12,626 bases of DNA. Origin: Methylococcaceae bacterium. GTDB lineage: Bacteria; Pseudomonadota; Gammaproteobacteria; Methylococcales; Methylomonadaceae. Below, in pieces: positions 5,667-12,626 of the stretch. How positions within the stretch are numbered: position 1 is the stretch's first letter; each line of letters opens with the position of its first letter. The notes under the pieces are model-generated. The model did not search any database. It was not told the DNA's origin and saw only the letters and a list, made by a program, of their open reading frames with translations. The stretch is taken from NCBI GenBank assembly GCA_005779525.1, contig SXIZ01000211.1, forward strand, positions 1-12,626, in the 5' to 3' direction. Both the position numbers and the translations under genes were made by a program.

Positions 5667-7022
5667 ATGTTTGATAATTTATCCGATCGACTCAGTAGCA
5701 CGCTGAAAAAAATTAAAGGTCAGGGTCGTCTGACTGAAGATAACATCAAAGACACGTTGCGTGAAGTACGGCTGGCTTTGCTGGAAGCGGACGTGGCTTT
5801 GCCGGTGGTGACCGAATTTATTGAGCAAGTCAAAGCTGGAGCCCTGGGTCAAGATGTACAGACCAGTCTAACGCCGGGCCAAGCGATGACCAAGCTGGTG
5901 CAGAAAGAGCTGGTTAAGGTCATGGGATCGGCTAACGAAGCCCTGAATTTAAGAGCTGTGCCGCCAGTCATCATTCTGATGGCGGGTTTACAGGGGGCAG
6001 GTAAGACGACCACCACTGCAAAATTAGGCCGCTGGTTACAACAAAATCAAAAGAAAAAAGTCGGCGTTGTCAGTGTTGACGTCTACCGTCCTGCAGCGAT
6101 TAAGCAATTAGAAACTTTAGCCAATGATTTATCACTCAATTTTTTTGAAAGTGATATTTCACAAAATCCTGTGGATATTGCCAAAGCGGCGATAGATGCT
6201 GCCAAAAGAAAATTTTTAGACGTATTGATTGTAGATACCGCGGGGCGGTTGCACGTTGATGCGGATATGATGGATGAAATTAAAGCCTTGCATGCCGCAA
6301 TCAAGCCTATTGAAACTTTGTTTGTCGTTGATAGTATGACTGGGCAGGACGCCGCTAATACGGCCAAAGCGTTTAATGATGCCTTGCCGTTGACTGGTGT
6401 GGTGTTAACTAAAATGGACGGCGATGCTCGCGGTGGGGCGGCGTTGTCAATTAGACATATCACGGGCAAACCCATTAAATTTATGGGTATGGGTGAGAAA
6501 ACGGATGCTCTGGAACCGTTTCATCCCGATCGTTTGGCGTCACGAATCTTGGGTATGGGGGACGTGCTCAGCTTAATTGAACAAATTGAGCAAAAAGTCG
6601 ACAAGGAAAAAGCTGAAAAACTTGCGCGTAAAATGCAAAAAGGTAAGGCTTTCGACTTGGAAGATTTCCGTGAGCAGCTTTTGCAAATGCAGTCTATGGG
6701 TGGCGTGGGCGCCATGATGGATAAATTGCCCGGGGTGAATGAAATTCCTAAAGAATTGCGCGATAAAGTTAATGATAAAGATTTAGCGCGTCAAATTGCC
6801 GTCATTAATTCCATGACTATGCAAGAAAGACGCTTTCCTGATCTCATCAAAGGGAACCGTAAAAAACGTATCGCTGACGGTTGTGGGCAAGATGTGCAAA
6901 ATATCAACCGGGTTTTGCAACAGCATAAGATGATGCAAAAAATGGTGAAACGTTTTACCAAAGGCAATATTGCCAATATGGTCCGTGGGATGAAAGGCAA
7001 TTTGAAAGGTATGAAAATGTAA
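5667..7022 (+). CDS. ffh: Signal recognition particle GTPase Ffh (SRP54)
   Basis: Protein subunit of the bacterial signal recognition particle. It binds 4.5S RNA and the signal sequences of nascent membrane proteins and, with FtsY, docks ribosomes at the Sec translocon. The 451 residues cover the whole family: helical N domain (1-95), G domain with P-loop GLQGAGKTTT (107-116), DTAGR (190-194) and TKMDGDARGG (248-257), then a Met-rich M domain (about 300-451) ending in a basic, Met-rich tail. In the RNA-binding RIAxGSG element the usual serine is cysteine (RIADGCG, 401-407), an unusual but probably tolerated change. It heads the ffh-rpsP-rimM-trmD-rplS block, with 118 bp to rpsP. Confidence 0.98.
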   Translation: MFDNLSDRLSSTLKKIKGQGRLTEDNIKDTLREVRLALLEADVALPVVTEFIEQVKAGALGQDVQTSLTPGQAMTKLVQKELVKVMGSANEALNLRAVPPVIILMAGLQGAGKTTTTAKLGRWLQQNQKKKVGVVSVDVYRPAAIKQLETLANDLSLNFFESDISQNPVDIAKAAIDAAKRKFLDVLIVDTAGRLHVDADMMDEIKALHAAIKPIETLFVVDSMTGQDAANTAKAFNDALPLTGVVLTKMDGDARGGAALSIRHITGKPIKFMGMGEKTDALEPFHPDRLASRILGMGDVLSLIEQIEQKVDKEKAEKLARKMQKGKAFDLEDFREQLLQMQSMGGVGAMMDKLPGVNEIPKELRDKVNDKDLARQIAVINSMTMQERRFPDLIKGNRKKRIADGCGQDVQNINRVLQQHKMMQKMVKRFTKGNIANMVRGMKGNLKGMKM

Positions 7023-7027
7023 AACTG

Positions 7028-7051
7028 GCTAAACTCAATTAGAGTTTTAGC
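7028..7051 (+). terminator. Weak hairpin after ffh
   Basis: GCTAAACTC and GAGTTTTAGC pair with a single-base bulge around AATTA, five bases after the ffh stop. Only a short T run follows (CTATTT), so termination is probably partial. Some ffh transcripts may read into rpsP, which also has its own promoter candidate. Confidence 0.45.
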
Positions 7052-7068
7052 TATTTAACAATTTACGC

Positions 7069-7096
7069 TTCACTTATTTTTAAAAACGCGTAAAAT
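7069..7096 (+). promoter_or_regulatory. Candidate sigma-70 promoter for the rpsP operon
   Basis: TTCACT (7069-7074, 4/6) and TAAAAT (7091-7096, 5/6) have a 16-bp AT-rich spacer. The start would be near 7103, leaving a leader of about 38 nt with an AAGGA ribosome site before rpsP. Position directly after the ffh hairpin supports a separate ribosomal operon promoter. Confidence 0.5.
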
Positions 7097-7140
7097 GGTT
7101 AGATTAATATTTTGACTAAATGTTTTTTTAAGGAAATGAG

Positions 7141-7392
7141 ATGGTAAGTATTCGTCTTGCAAGAGGTGGTGCAAAAAACCGCCCTTTTTATCATGTTGTG
7201 GTGACTGATAACAGAAACAGCCGTGATGGTGCTTATATTGAGCGCCTAGGTTTTTTTAACCCAGTAGCGCGTGGCAATGAAGAAAGATTGCAATTAGACA
7301 CCGAGCGTGTCGCCTATTGGACAAAAAATGGTGCTCAACCCACCGATCGCGTTGCAAAATTAATTAAAGACGCTAAAAAACTAGCTGCTTAA
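7141..7392 (+). CDS. rpsP: 30S ribosomal protein bS16
   Basis: Small-subunit protein that binds 16S rRNA and aids 30S assembly. The 83 residues are of family length. The N-terminus MVSIRLARGGAKNRPFYHVV, the segment DNRNSRDGAYIERLGFFNP and the ERVAYWTKNGAQPTDRV stretch are hallmarks of S16. The start is well supported by AAGGA a few bases upstream. It is the first gene of the classic rpsP-rimM-trmD-rplS operon and rimM begins five bases after its stop. Confidence 0.98.
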   Translation: MVSIRLARGGAKNRPFYHVVVTDNRNSRDGAYIERLGFFNPVARGNEERLQLDTERVAYWTKNGAQPTDRVAKLIKDAKKLAA

Positions 7393-7397
7393 ACCTT

Positions 7398-7904
7398 TTG
7401 GACAAGCAAGACTATTTAGTTATAGGTAAGATCTCTGGGGTCTTTGGGGTGAAAGGATGGGTGAAAATCTTTTCCTACACCGAACCTAGAGATAATATCC
7501 TTAACTATAAAACTTGGCTTTTGCGCAAAGGCTCAGAATTACAGTCCTGTACATTAGTGACAGGCCAAGCCCATAGCAAAGGTGTCGTAGCAAAGTTAGT
7601 CAATACTGATGACCGAGATGCTGCCGCCTTGTTGATTGGTTGGGAAATTTTGATTGAACGCACGCAATTGCCACCACCAGCGCCTGATGAATATTATTGG
7701 GCAGATCTTGAAGGGTTGGAAGTTGAAACTACTCAAGGTGTGGTGCTAGGTGTGGTAGATTATTTGCTAGAAACGGGCGCAAATGATGTATTGGTGGTCA
7801 AAGGTGAACGTGAGCGGTTAATCCCTTTCTTACGTAAACAGACAATTATTACTGTCGATTTAGACCACGGTAAGATTGTTGTGGATTGGGATCCTGAGTT
7901 TTAA
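7398..7904 (+). CDS. rimM: 16S rRNA processing / 30S maturation factor RimM
   Basis: Assembly factor that binds S19 and the 16S 3' domain during 30S maturation. The 168 residues contain the N-terminal RimM beta-barrel (LVIGKISGVFGVKGWVKIF, then YTEPRDNILNY) and the C-terminal PRC-barrel (YYWADLEGLEV, then GVVDYLLETGANDVLVVKG and LIPFLR). The only start that keeps the conserved N-terminus is TTG at 7398, which has no Shine-Dalgarno and lies five bases after the rpsP stop. Initiation by terminating rpsP ribosomes is therefore likely and may limit RimM output relative to S16. trmD starts eight bases after its stop. Confidence 0.96.
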   Translation: MDKQDYLVIGKISGVFGVKGWVKIFSYTEPRDNILNYKTWLLRKGSELQSCTLVTGQAHSKGVVAKLVNTDDRDAAALLIGWEILIERTQLPPPAPDEYYWADLEGLEVETTQGVVLGVVDYLLETGANDVLVVKGERERLIPFLRKQTIITVDLDHGKIVVDWDPEF

Positions 7905-7912
7905 ATACTGTT

Positions 7913-8650
7913 ATGCGCTTTGATGTAGTGAGCTTGTTTCCTGAAATGGTGCTGGGGGCAGCAGCATTCGGAGTGACAGGCAGGGCCATCGAACGTGATT
8001 TGGTGCAATTAGCCGTTTGGAATCCACGAGATTATGTCTATGATCGACATAAAACCGTAGATGACAGGCCATATGGCGGTGGGCCGGGGATGCTGATGAA
8101 GTATCAACCCTTAGCCGATGCCGTTGCCGCAGCAAAAATTCAGAAAAGTACAAATAGCTCTAAAGTAATTTGCTTAACGCCACAAGGTCGACCAATTACT
8201 CAATCGCTGCTGCAAACAGCAACAAACCTAGAACAGTTAATTTTAATCGCTGGGCGTTACGAAGGTATTGATGAACGTTTTGTGACTGGCGTGTGTGATG
8301 AAGAATGGTCGCTCGGAGATTTTGTCATTAGTGGCGGTGAATTAGCGGCTTTAGTCATCGTCGATGGCATTACCCGATTACTGCCTGGCGTTTTAGGTGA
8401 TGAAGCCTCTGCAGTCAACGATTCGTATACTGATGGATTACTCGACTGTCCGCATTATACGCGGCCTGAAGTGATTCAGGGGCAGGGTGTTCCGCAGGTG
8501 TTATTAAGTGGGCATCATGCCGATATTGAGCGTTGGCGCTTAAAGCAGGCTTTAGGTCGAACCTGGCAACGTCGTCCAGATATGCTAAAAAATAAAGTGT
8601 TAACGCCAGAGCAAAGTGCGTTATTGCAAGAATTTAAAAATGAAGTTTAA
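7913..8650 (+). CDS. trmD: tRNA (guanine-37-N1)-methyltransferase TrmD
   Basis: Uses S-adenosylmethionine to methylate G37 next to the anticodon of tRNAs reading CNN (Leu, Pro, Arg), preventing +1 frameshifting. The SPOUT trefoil-knot signatures are present: DDRPYGGGPGMLMK (50-63), LIAGRYEGIDERF (111-123) and EEWSLGDFVISGGELAAL (130-147). The catalytic aspartate is D170 in AVNDSYTDGLLDCPHYTRP, with Arg155 nearby. The 245-residue length is close to the E. coli enzyme. No clear ribosome site precedes the ATG, so translational coupling to rimM is probable. Confidence 0.98.
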   Translation: MRFDVVSLFPEMVLGAAAFGVTGRAIERDLVQLAVWNPRDYVYDRHKTVDDRPYGGGPGMLMKYQPLADAVAAAKIQKSTNSSKVICLTPQGRPITQSLLQTATNLEQLILIAGRYEGIDERFVTGVCDEEWSLGDFVISGGELAALVIVDGITRLLPGVLGDEASAVNDSYTDGLLDCPHYTRPEVIQGQGVPQVLLSGHHADIERWRLKQALGRTWQRRPDMLKNKVLTPEQSALLQEFKNEV

Positions 8651-8671
8651 ACATACGTGTAGGGTGTGGTA

Positions 8672-9016
8672 ATGAGTAATATAATTAAAGAATTGGAAGC
8701 AGAACAACTGAAAAGCGGGATTCCTGACTTTAGCACTGGGGATACTGTTGTTGTTCAAGTTAAAGTAATTGAAGGAACTCGTGAGCGTTTGCAAGCATTT
8801 GAAGGTATCGTGATTGCAAAACGTAACCGTGGATTAAATTCTGCGTTTACTGTTAGAAAAATTTCTAATGGCGAAGGTGTTGAGCGGGTTTTTCAAACAC
8901 ATAGTCCTTTGATCGCTGAAATCCAAGTTAAACGTCGCGGTGCAGTGCGTCGTGCGAAACTGTATTATTTACGTGATCTTAAAGGTAGAGCAGCACGTAT
9001 TAAAGAAAAAATTTAA
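8672..9016 (+). CDS. rplS: 50S ribosomal protein bL19
   Basis: Large-subunit protein at the 30S-50S interface. Family motifs include GDTVVVQVKVIEGTRERLQ, FEGIVIAKRNRGLNSAFTVR, and NGEGVERVFQTHSPL with VKRRGAVRRAKLYYLR. A GTG six bases upstream (8666) is in frame, but the ATG at 8672 gives the family N-terminus MSNIIKELE and stands seven bases after AGGG (8661-8664), so it is chosen; the protein is 114 residues. It is last in the rpsP operon and is followed by a strong terminator. Confidence 0.97.
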   Translation: MSNIIKELEAEQLKSGIPDFSTGDTVVVQVKVIEGTRERLQAFEGIVIAKRNRGLNSAFTVRKISNGEGVERVFQTHSPLIAEIQVKRRGAVRRAKLYYLRDLKGRAARIKEKI

Positions 9017-9031
9017 GCGTGTTTTGTCTCT

Positions 9032-9062
9032 AAAAAGGCAGCTTTCAGGCTGCCTTTTTTTT
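9032..9062 (+). terminator. Rho-independent terminator of the rpsP-rplS operon
   Basis: AAAAAGGCAGC (9032-9042) pairs perfectly with GCTGCCTTTTT (9049-9059) around TTTCAG, and the T run extends to 9062. It starts 15 bp after the rplS stop. It isolates the ribosomal operon from xerD. Confidence 0.95.
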
Positions 9063-9253
9063 ATCTTGAATTTGTTAAAGCTAAAAATTACAAGTGCGAT
9101 CAAGTCCATCAGCCGTGGTTGCAAAAAAACTCAAACTCGAGACCTAAGAATTTAAAAGTGTTGCGTGCGTTGGGTAAATACTGAATTGATCTACTTCCAG
9201 CGGAGCAATCGGAAGCATTTAACTTCTGGCAAAATTGGCTAAATGGTGCGTGA
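9063..9253 (+). pseudogene. Possible decayed coding remnant before xerD
   Basis: One frame is open through most of this gap, broken only by TGA at 9182-9184 and closed by TGA at 9251-9253. The part after the inner stop reads DLLPAEQSEAFNFWQNWLNG, which looks protein-like. No start codon with a ribosome site, no recognised family and no homologue are known to me. It could be the worn 3' end of a lost gene or pure chance. Otherwise this 239-bp gap before xerD holds no clear feature. Confidence 0.15.
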
Positions 9254-9301
9254 GGTCAATGCTATAGCGTGTTTAGTTTGCTGACTTGGCAATGAGCTAT
9301 T

Positions 9302-10183
9302 ATGAATTCCCAGATTATCGAGCAATTTTTAGATGCATTATGGATGGAACAGGGCTTAAGTAAAAATACCTTGTCTTCTTATGGGAGTGATTTACAGATT
9401 TTTGCTAAAAATCTCCGTAGCAAATCGGTTTTAGAGGTTACGCAACACGATATCACTGCATTTCTTGGGTTGCGTATGACTGAAGGGCTGACCAATCGAT
9501 CTTCTGCACGCATCATTTCCAGTTTGCGACGTTTTTATGGCTATTTGTTACGCGAAGGCCAAATAACTGTCGATCCAACGCTTTTACTCGAATCGCCGCA
9601 TATTGGACATTTACTGCCTGCCGTTTTAAGTGAGCAGGATGTGGAATTGCTGTTAGATGCACCAGAAGTCAGTCAGACTTTAGGCTTCAGAGATCGAACC
9701 ATGCTGGAAATCTTGTATGCCACTGGCTTACGGGTCTCAGAGTTAGTGAGTCTGAAAATGGCACAGATGAGTTTACGTCAAGGCGTGGTGAGAATTTCAG
9801 GTAAAGGCGACAAAGAGCGCTTGGTGCCTGTCGGTGAAGAGGCCATGGCATGGATGGAGCAGTATCTCACCGGGGCAAGATTAGCGTTGCTGGGAGGTCG
9901 ACAAACTGACGATGTATTTATTACTAGTCGAGGAAGTGCTATGACTCGCCAAGCTTTTTGGCACATCATCAAGCGTTATGCGAAAAAAGCAGGGATTACC
10001 AAAGAATTGTCGCCACACACACTGCGGCATGCGTTTGCCACGCATTTATTGAATCATGGTGCGGATTTACGCGTAGTACAATTACTGCTGGGACACTCCG
10101 ATTTATCGACAACCCAAATTTATACCCATATTGCCAATGCGCGTTTAAAAGAGATGCATGCGCAATTTCATCCACGAGGATAG
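9302..10183 (+). CDS. xerD: Site-specific tyrosine recombinase XerD
   Basis: Acts with XerC at dif to resolve chromosome dimers, under FtsK control at the septum. The 293 residues have an N-terminal SAM-like core-binding domain (5-90: FLDALWMEQGLSKNTLSSY) and a C-terminal catalytic domain. The full catalytic set is visible: R144 (TGLRVSEL), K168 (GKGDKER), H239 and R242 (HTLRHAFATHLL), H265 (LLGHSDLST) and Tyr274 as nucleophile (TQIYTHI). XerD rather than XerC is favoured by overall similarity to XerD and length. No dif-like site is in the window. The ATG has only a weak ribosome site. The lpxA-family gene starts five bases after the stop and its ribosome site lies inside the xerD end. Confidence 0.93.
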   Translation: MNSQIIEQFLDALWMEQGLSKNTLSSYGSDLQIFAKNLRSKSVLEVTQHDITAFLGLRMTEGLTNRSSARIISSLRRFYGYLLREGQITVDPTLLLESPHIGHLLPAVLSEQDVELLLDAPEVSQTLGFRDRTMLEILYATGLRVSELVSLKMAQMSLRQGVVRISGKGDKERLVPVGEEAMAWMEQYLTGARLALLGGRQTDDVFITSRGSAMTRQAFWHIIKRYAKKAGITKELSPHTLRHAFATHLLNHGADLRVVQLLLGHSDLSTTQIYTHIANARLKEMHAQFHPRG

Positions 10184-10188
10184 TCGCT

Positions 10189-10989
10189 ATGAGCCATTTA
10201 ATTCACCCTACCGCCTATATTTCTCCCAACGCCGAATTGGGTGCCAATGTTCAAATTGGTCCGTTTGCAGTCATTGAGTCAGATGTGGTGATTGGTGCAA
10301 ATTGTAAAATTGGTGCTCAGGCGGTGATCCAGCCATATGTGCATCTGGGAGTAGGTAATACCGTGCATCCGCAGGTCGTGCTTGGTGATCTTCCGCAGGA
10401 TCTGGGCTTCAAAGCTGAAACGGTATCGTGGTTAAAAATTGGTGATAATAACGTTTTCCGCGAAGGTTTCACCGCGCATCGCGCTACGGTAGCTGAGGGT
10501 GCCACTGTAATCGGTTCAAACTGCTATTTTATGAATAATAGCCATGTAGCGCATGATTGTCAGATTGGAGATAAAACCATCTTTGCCAATAATGTCGCGA
10601 TTGGTGGTTTTGTAGAAGTGGGTAACAATGTGTTTATGGGAGGCAATGTGGTAGCGCACCAATTTTGCCGTATCGGCGCATACGCAATCGTTCAAGGGAC
10701 CACGGGTTTAAATATGGATGTGATTCCATTCACTTTAATTGGAGGACGCCCAGCGAAACATTATCGGTTAAACACCATAGGCTTACGGCGTGCGGGGATT
10801 ACGGGTGAAGCTTATCAGGTTTTGGCTAAAGCCTTTCGTTTGCTCAGGGCTAAACAATCTCTGGAGGAGTTACCGGAAACCCCTGAATTAGTCATGTTAA
10901 AACACTGGTTAGCCACCAAATCAAAACGTGGTTTACATGGTTTTATGCAGCTGGCGCCTAAACAGCACGCAGAAGACTTTGAAGGTTAA
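10189..10989 (+). CDS. lpxA: LpxA-family acyl-ACP--UDP-sugar O-acyltransferase, diverged paralogue
   Basis: Left-handed beta-helix acyltransferase of the LpxA group; the canonical enzyme puts a 3-hydroxyacyl chain on UDP-GlcNAc to start lipid A synthesis. Hexapeptide repeats fill residues 5-185 (IGPFAVIESDVVIGANCKIG), followed by a C-terminal helical domain. Catalytic His is kept (H122 in HVAHDC), as are H97, H119 and HQFC (157-160). By hand alignment with E. coli LpxA, Gly170 matches ruler residue G173, but H144 is Phe141, E200 is Ile, K76 is Gly and R205 is Ala. It sits after xerD, not in lpxD-fabZ-lpxA-lpxB. The ATG follows GAGGA at the xerD stop; 266 residues. It may be an extra copy with altered substrate use. 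Confidence 0.85.
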   Translation: MSHLIHPTAYISPNAELGANVQIGPFAVIESDVVIGANCKIGAQAVIQPYVHLGVGNTVHPQVVLGDLPQDLGFKAETVSWLKIGDNNVFREGFTAHRATVAEGATVIGSNCYFMNNSHVAHDCQIGDKTIFANNVAIGGFVEVGNNVFMGGNVVAHQFCRIGAYAIVQGTTGLNMDVIPFTLIGGRPAKHYRLNTIGLRRAGITGEAYQVLAKAFRLLRAKQSLEELPETPELVMLKHWLATKSKRGLHGFMQLAPKQHAEDFEG

Positions 10990-11134
10990 TTTTTGATTTA
11001 AAACAAAACAGTATTGGTCATTGTTAAAGTTTTTTCGTGCTTATTGTCAACAAACAAAAGATTATGCACTATACTTTCAAACTGTTTGCATTGAGCTTGC
11101 GTGGCATTTTTAAATGGTAACATTCACTAAAATT
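10990..11134. other. Convergent gap between the lpxA-like gene and folA
   Basis: AT-rich 145-bp spacer with no clear terminator for either neighbour. A promoter-like pair on the plus strand, TCAACA and TATACT with a 17-bp spacer (about 11046-11074), leads into folA antisense. No gene is seen behind it. Confidence 0.35.
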
Positions 11135-11620
11135 TCAGAGACGGCCTAGTTTTACAAAACTATAGTGAAAGTCAACGCTAGAATCCTGTTGAATATTTTC
11201 GCGTGACAGTTCTTGCCATTGGGTCATGTCAAGTTCGGGAAAAAAACTATCTCCTTGAAAGTTTTTATGAATTTCAGTTAAATAAATAAAATCAGCATGC
11301 GCAAGCAGGTCGGAATAGAAGGAAACGCCCCCGATGATAAAAATTTCGTCTTCAGACTGGCAAAACGCAAGTGCGCTTTCGATGTTCTGAAATAAGTGGC
11401 AGCCCGGGGCTAGAAAATTGGGGTTACGGCTGATCACTAGATTAGTGCGTCCGGGTAAGGGTCGACCTATGGATTCATACGTTTTACGCCCCATCAAAAT
11501 CGGGTGCCCCATAGTCAGGTGTTTAAATTTTTTTAAATCGGCGGACAAATGCCAGGGTAATTGATTGTTAATGCCTATGGCCCTGTTACTAGCCATCGCG
11601 ACGATAATTGATATTTTCAT
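11135..11620 (-). CDS. folA: Dihydrofolate reductase
   Basis: Reduces dihydrofolate to tetrahydrofolate with NADPH in the cytoplasm; target of trimethoprim. The frame extends to 11671, but the family N-terminus is MKISIIVAMASNRAIGINNQ, so ATG 11620 is chosen, giving 161 residues (E. coli has 159). Seen are LPWHLSADLKKFK with the active-site acid D28, MGRKTYESIGRPLPGR (43-58) for NADPH and folate contacts, IIGG (95-98) and Thr115 in YLTEI. No Shine-Dalgarno is visible at either possible start. It faces the asparaginase gene across a 54-bp gap, so the two share a very compact divergent control region. No terminator hairpin was found downstream. Confidence 0.96.
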   Translation of the reverse strand: MKISIIVAMASNRAIGINNQLPWHLSADLKKFKHLTMGHPILMGRKTYESIGRPLPGRTNLVISRNPNFLAPGCHLFQNIESALAFCQSEDEIFIIGGVSFYSDLLAHADFIYLTEIHKNFQGDSFFPELDMTQWQELSRENIQQDSSVDFHYSFVKLGRL

Positions 11621-11674
11621 GCAGAGTAAGCGGGTCAAAAATTCGATAACGAGGATAGGGATAGGCATCATACT

Positions 11675-12626
11675 ATGAAAAAAATTTTAGTGGTATTCAC
11701 AGGTGGCACAATTGGTTCGAGTCTTTTAGACCATACCATTGATACCGCTGTAGAAAATCGCTATAGATTATTAGCGCTTTATCAGTCAAACTCTGCACGC
11801 GCAGCAGATGTCCAATTTAACCACATCGCTCCAATTCAAATATTAAGTGAAAATATGCATCCACGTGTGTGGGAGCAATTGCTGGCTGCGATTGATAACG
11901 CATTGGATGACACCTTGGAAGGCATTATTGTGACGCATGGCACGGACACCTTGGCGTTTACTGCGAGCCTACTGTCGGTGTATTACCATGTGCTCAAAAT
12001 CCCCATGGTGTTGGTTGCCAGTGATTTTCCGCTTTCTGATCCGCGCGCAAATGGCTTAGCAAATTTTACCGCGGGGGTTGAATTTATTTGCCAACGCGCT
12101 GAACCCGGGGTATTTGTCGCTTATCAAAATTTTCAGCAAGCCATGCATATCCATCAGGGGCATAAACTTGCGTCCTGTTTGCAATTGAGTAGCGATTTTA
12201 TCAGCGTGCAAACGGCACCTTATTTAGAATATAGAGATAATAGTTTTATCCCACTGACAGCCACGGCACAACCTGTTTTAGAAAACAGCGACCTTTGGCC
12301 CTTGCAGCCACGATTTACGCACAAACTTATCTTGCTTAAACCTTATCCGGGATTGAATTACGCCTATATTGATCTCGAAGGTGTGGATGTGGTGTTGCAT
12401 GATCTCTATCATTCAGGGACTGCCTGTGTGGATGCCAGTGCGGGACAAGAATATTCATTATTGAATTTTACCCAACGTTGTCAGATACTGGGGGTAGAAT
12501 TATTTTTGGCGCCTGCCATGAAGACCGAAGATGTCTATGCTAGTACCCAAAGTTTGATGGCACAAGGAGCGCAATTTATTTGGGATACCTCATTAGAAAC
12601 AGCCTATGTGAAACTCCTGTTAGCCT
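11675..12626 (+). CDS. ansA: L-asparaginase, cytoplasmic type I (3' end beyond window)
   Basis: Hydrolyses asparagine to aspartate and ammonia. 317 codons are present and the frame runs off the window, so the C-terminus is missing. There is no signal peptide, which favours the cytosolic type I enzyme over the periplasmic type II. The first catalytic triad element is T12 in FTGGTIG; the second set is T90-D91 in THGTDTLAFTA with K164 (HKLAS). The substrate loop MVLVASDFPLSDPRANGLAN is related to the family but diverged. The ATG has AGG at 11663-11665 as a modest ribosome site. The exact subfamily (AnsA versus a GatD-like protein) is not settled. Confidence 0.85.
   Translation, partial: MKKILVVFTGGTIGSSLLDHTIDTAVENRYRLLALYQSNSARAADVQFNHIAPIQILSENMHPRVWEQLLAAIDNALDDTLEGIIVTHGTDTLAFTASLLSVYYHVLKIPMVLVASDFPLSDPRANGLANFTAGVEFICQRAEPGVFVAYQNFQQAMHIHQGHKLASCLQLSSDFISVQTAPYLEYRDNSFIPLTATAQPVLENSDLWPLQPRFTHKLILLKPYPGLNYAYIDLEGVDVVLHDLYHSGTACVDASAGQEYSLLNFTQRCQILGVELFLAPAMKTEDVYASTQSLMAQGAQFIWDTSLETAYVKLLLA

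Noticed and set aside
6083..6475. Minus-strand open frame of 130 codons inside ffh
   Set aside because: Opposite the GTPase domain with intact motifs on the plus strand; a coding shadow.
9110..9150. tRNA-like 3' fragment near CTCAAACTCGAGACC
   Set aside because: No matching acceptor, D or anticodon arm nearby; not a tRNA or an attachment site that I can support.
8940..9155. Frame of 71 codons overlapping the rplS end and its terminator
   Set aside because: Runs through a strong terminator hairpin in another frame than rplS, with no ribosome site and low-complexity Lys/Leu content.
9958..10188. Upstream extension of the lpxA-like frame into xerD
   Set aside because: The ATG at 10189 has a good ribosome site and gives the family N-terminus; the extension would overlap the catalytic end of xerD.
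11046..11074. Possible small-RNA promoter in the lpxA-folA gap
   Set aside because: Only a moderate -35/-10 match, with no terminator or conserved product downstream.

Overview
The window looks like chromosomal core DNA of a motile, Gram-negative gammaproteobacterium. The strongest pointer is the block ypjD (divergent) - ffh - rpsP - rimM - trmD - rplS, followed by xerD, which is a familiar gammaproteobacterial arrangement. A flagellin locus, a RegB/PrrB-type redox kinase, an LpxA-family gene and a fairly AT-rich base composition also fit. A lineage such as the Legionellales is possible, but that is only a guess from these features. There are no mobile elements, CRISPR arrays, tRNA or rRNA genes, and no obvious defence or secretion island.

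Layout. (1) 5-1420, minus: membrane sensor kinase of the RegB/PrrB family, carrying the quinone-site motif and the redox cysteine. (2) 1421-2066: a 646-bp control region without a gene. It holds a probable sigma-70 promoter for the kinase, four CAA-N4-TTG dyads (one is a near match to the FleQ box as I recall it), an AT-rich stretch, a good sigma-54 (-24/-12) promoter and a hairpin in the flagellin leader. (3) 2067-4635, plus: fliC, a strong terminator, a sigma-28 promoter, then fliS and a fliT-like chaperone gene. fliD is absent from its usual place. (4) 4674-5474, minus: ypjD, a CcsA-type membrane protein. (5) 5667-9016, plus: ffh, then rpsP-rimM-trmD-rplS closed by a strong terminator. (6) 9063-9301: a gap with a possible decayed coding tail. 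(7) 9302-10989: xerD and an orphan, diverged lpxA-family gene. (8) folA (minus) and an L-asparaginase gene (plus, cut by the window end) diverge from a short shared gap.

How the parts work together. FliC is the filament subunit, FliS its export chaperone, and the FliT-like protein probably a cap-protein chaperone. The promoter signals suggest that flagellin is under sigma-54 with an upstream enhancer array, while fliS-fliT is under sigma-28, so subunit and chaperone would be timed separately. Ffh targets membrane proteins, S16/L19/RimM/TrmD serve ribosome assembly and tRNA modification, and XerD resolves chromosome dimers. The most interesting material is the fliC control region, the two G7 tracts inside fliC, and the non-canonical LpxA paralogue. 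I did not find a clear undescribed multi-gene system.
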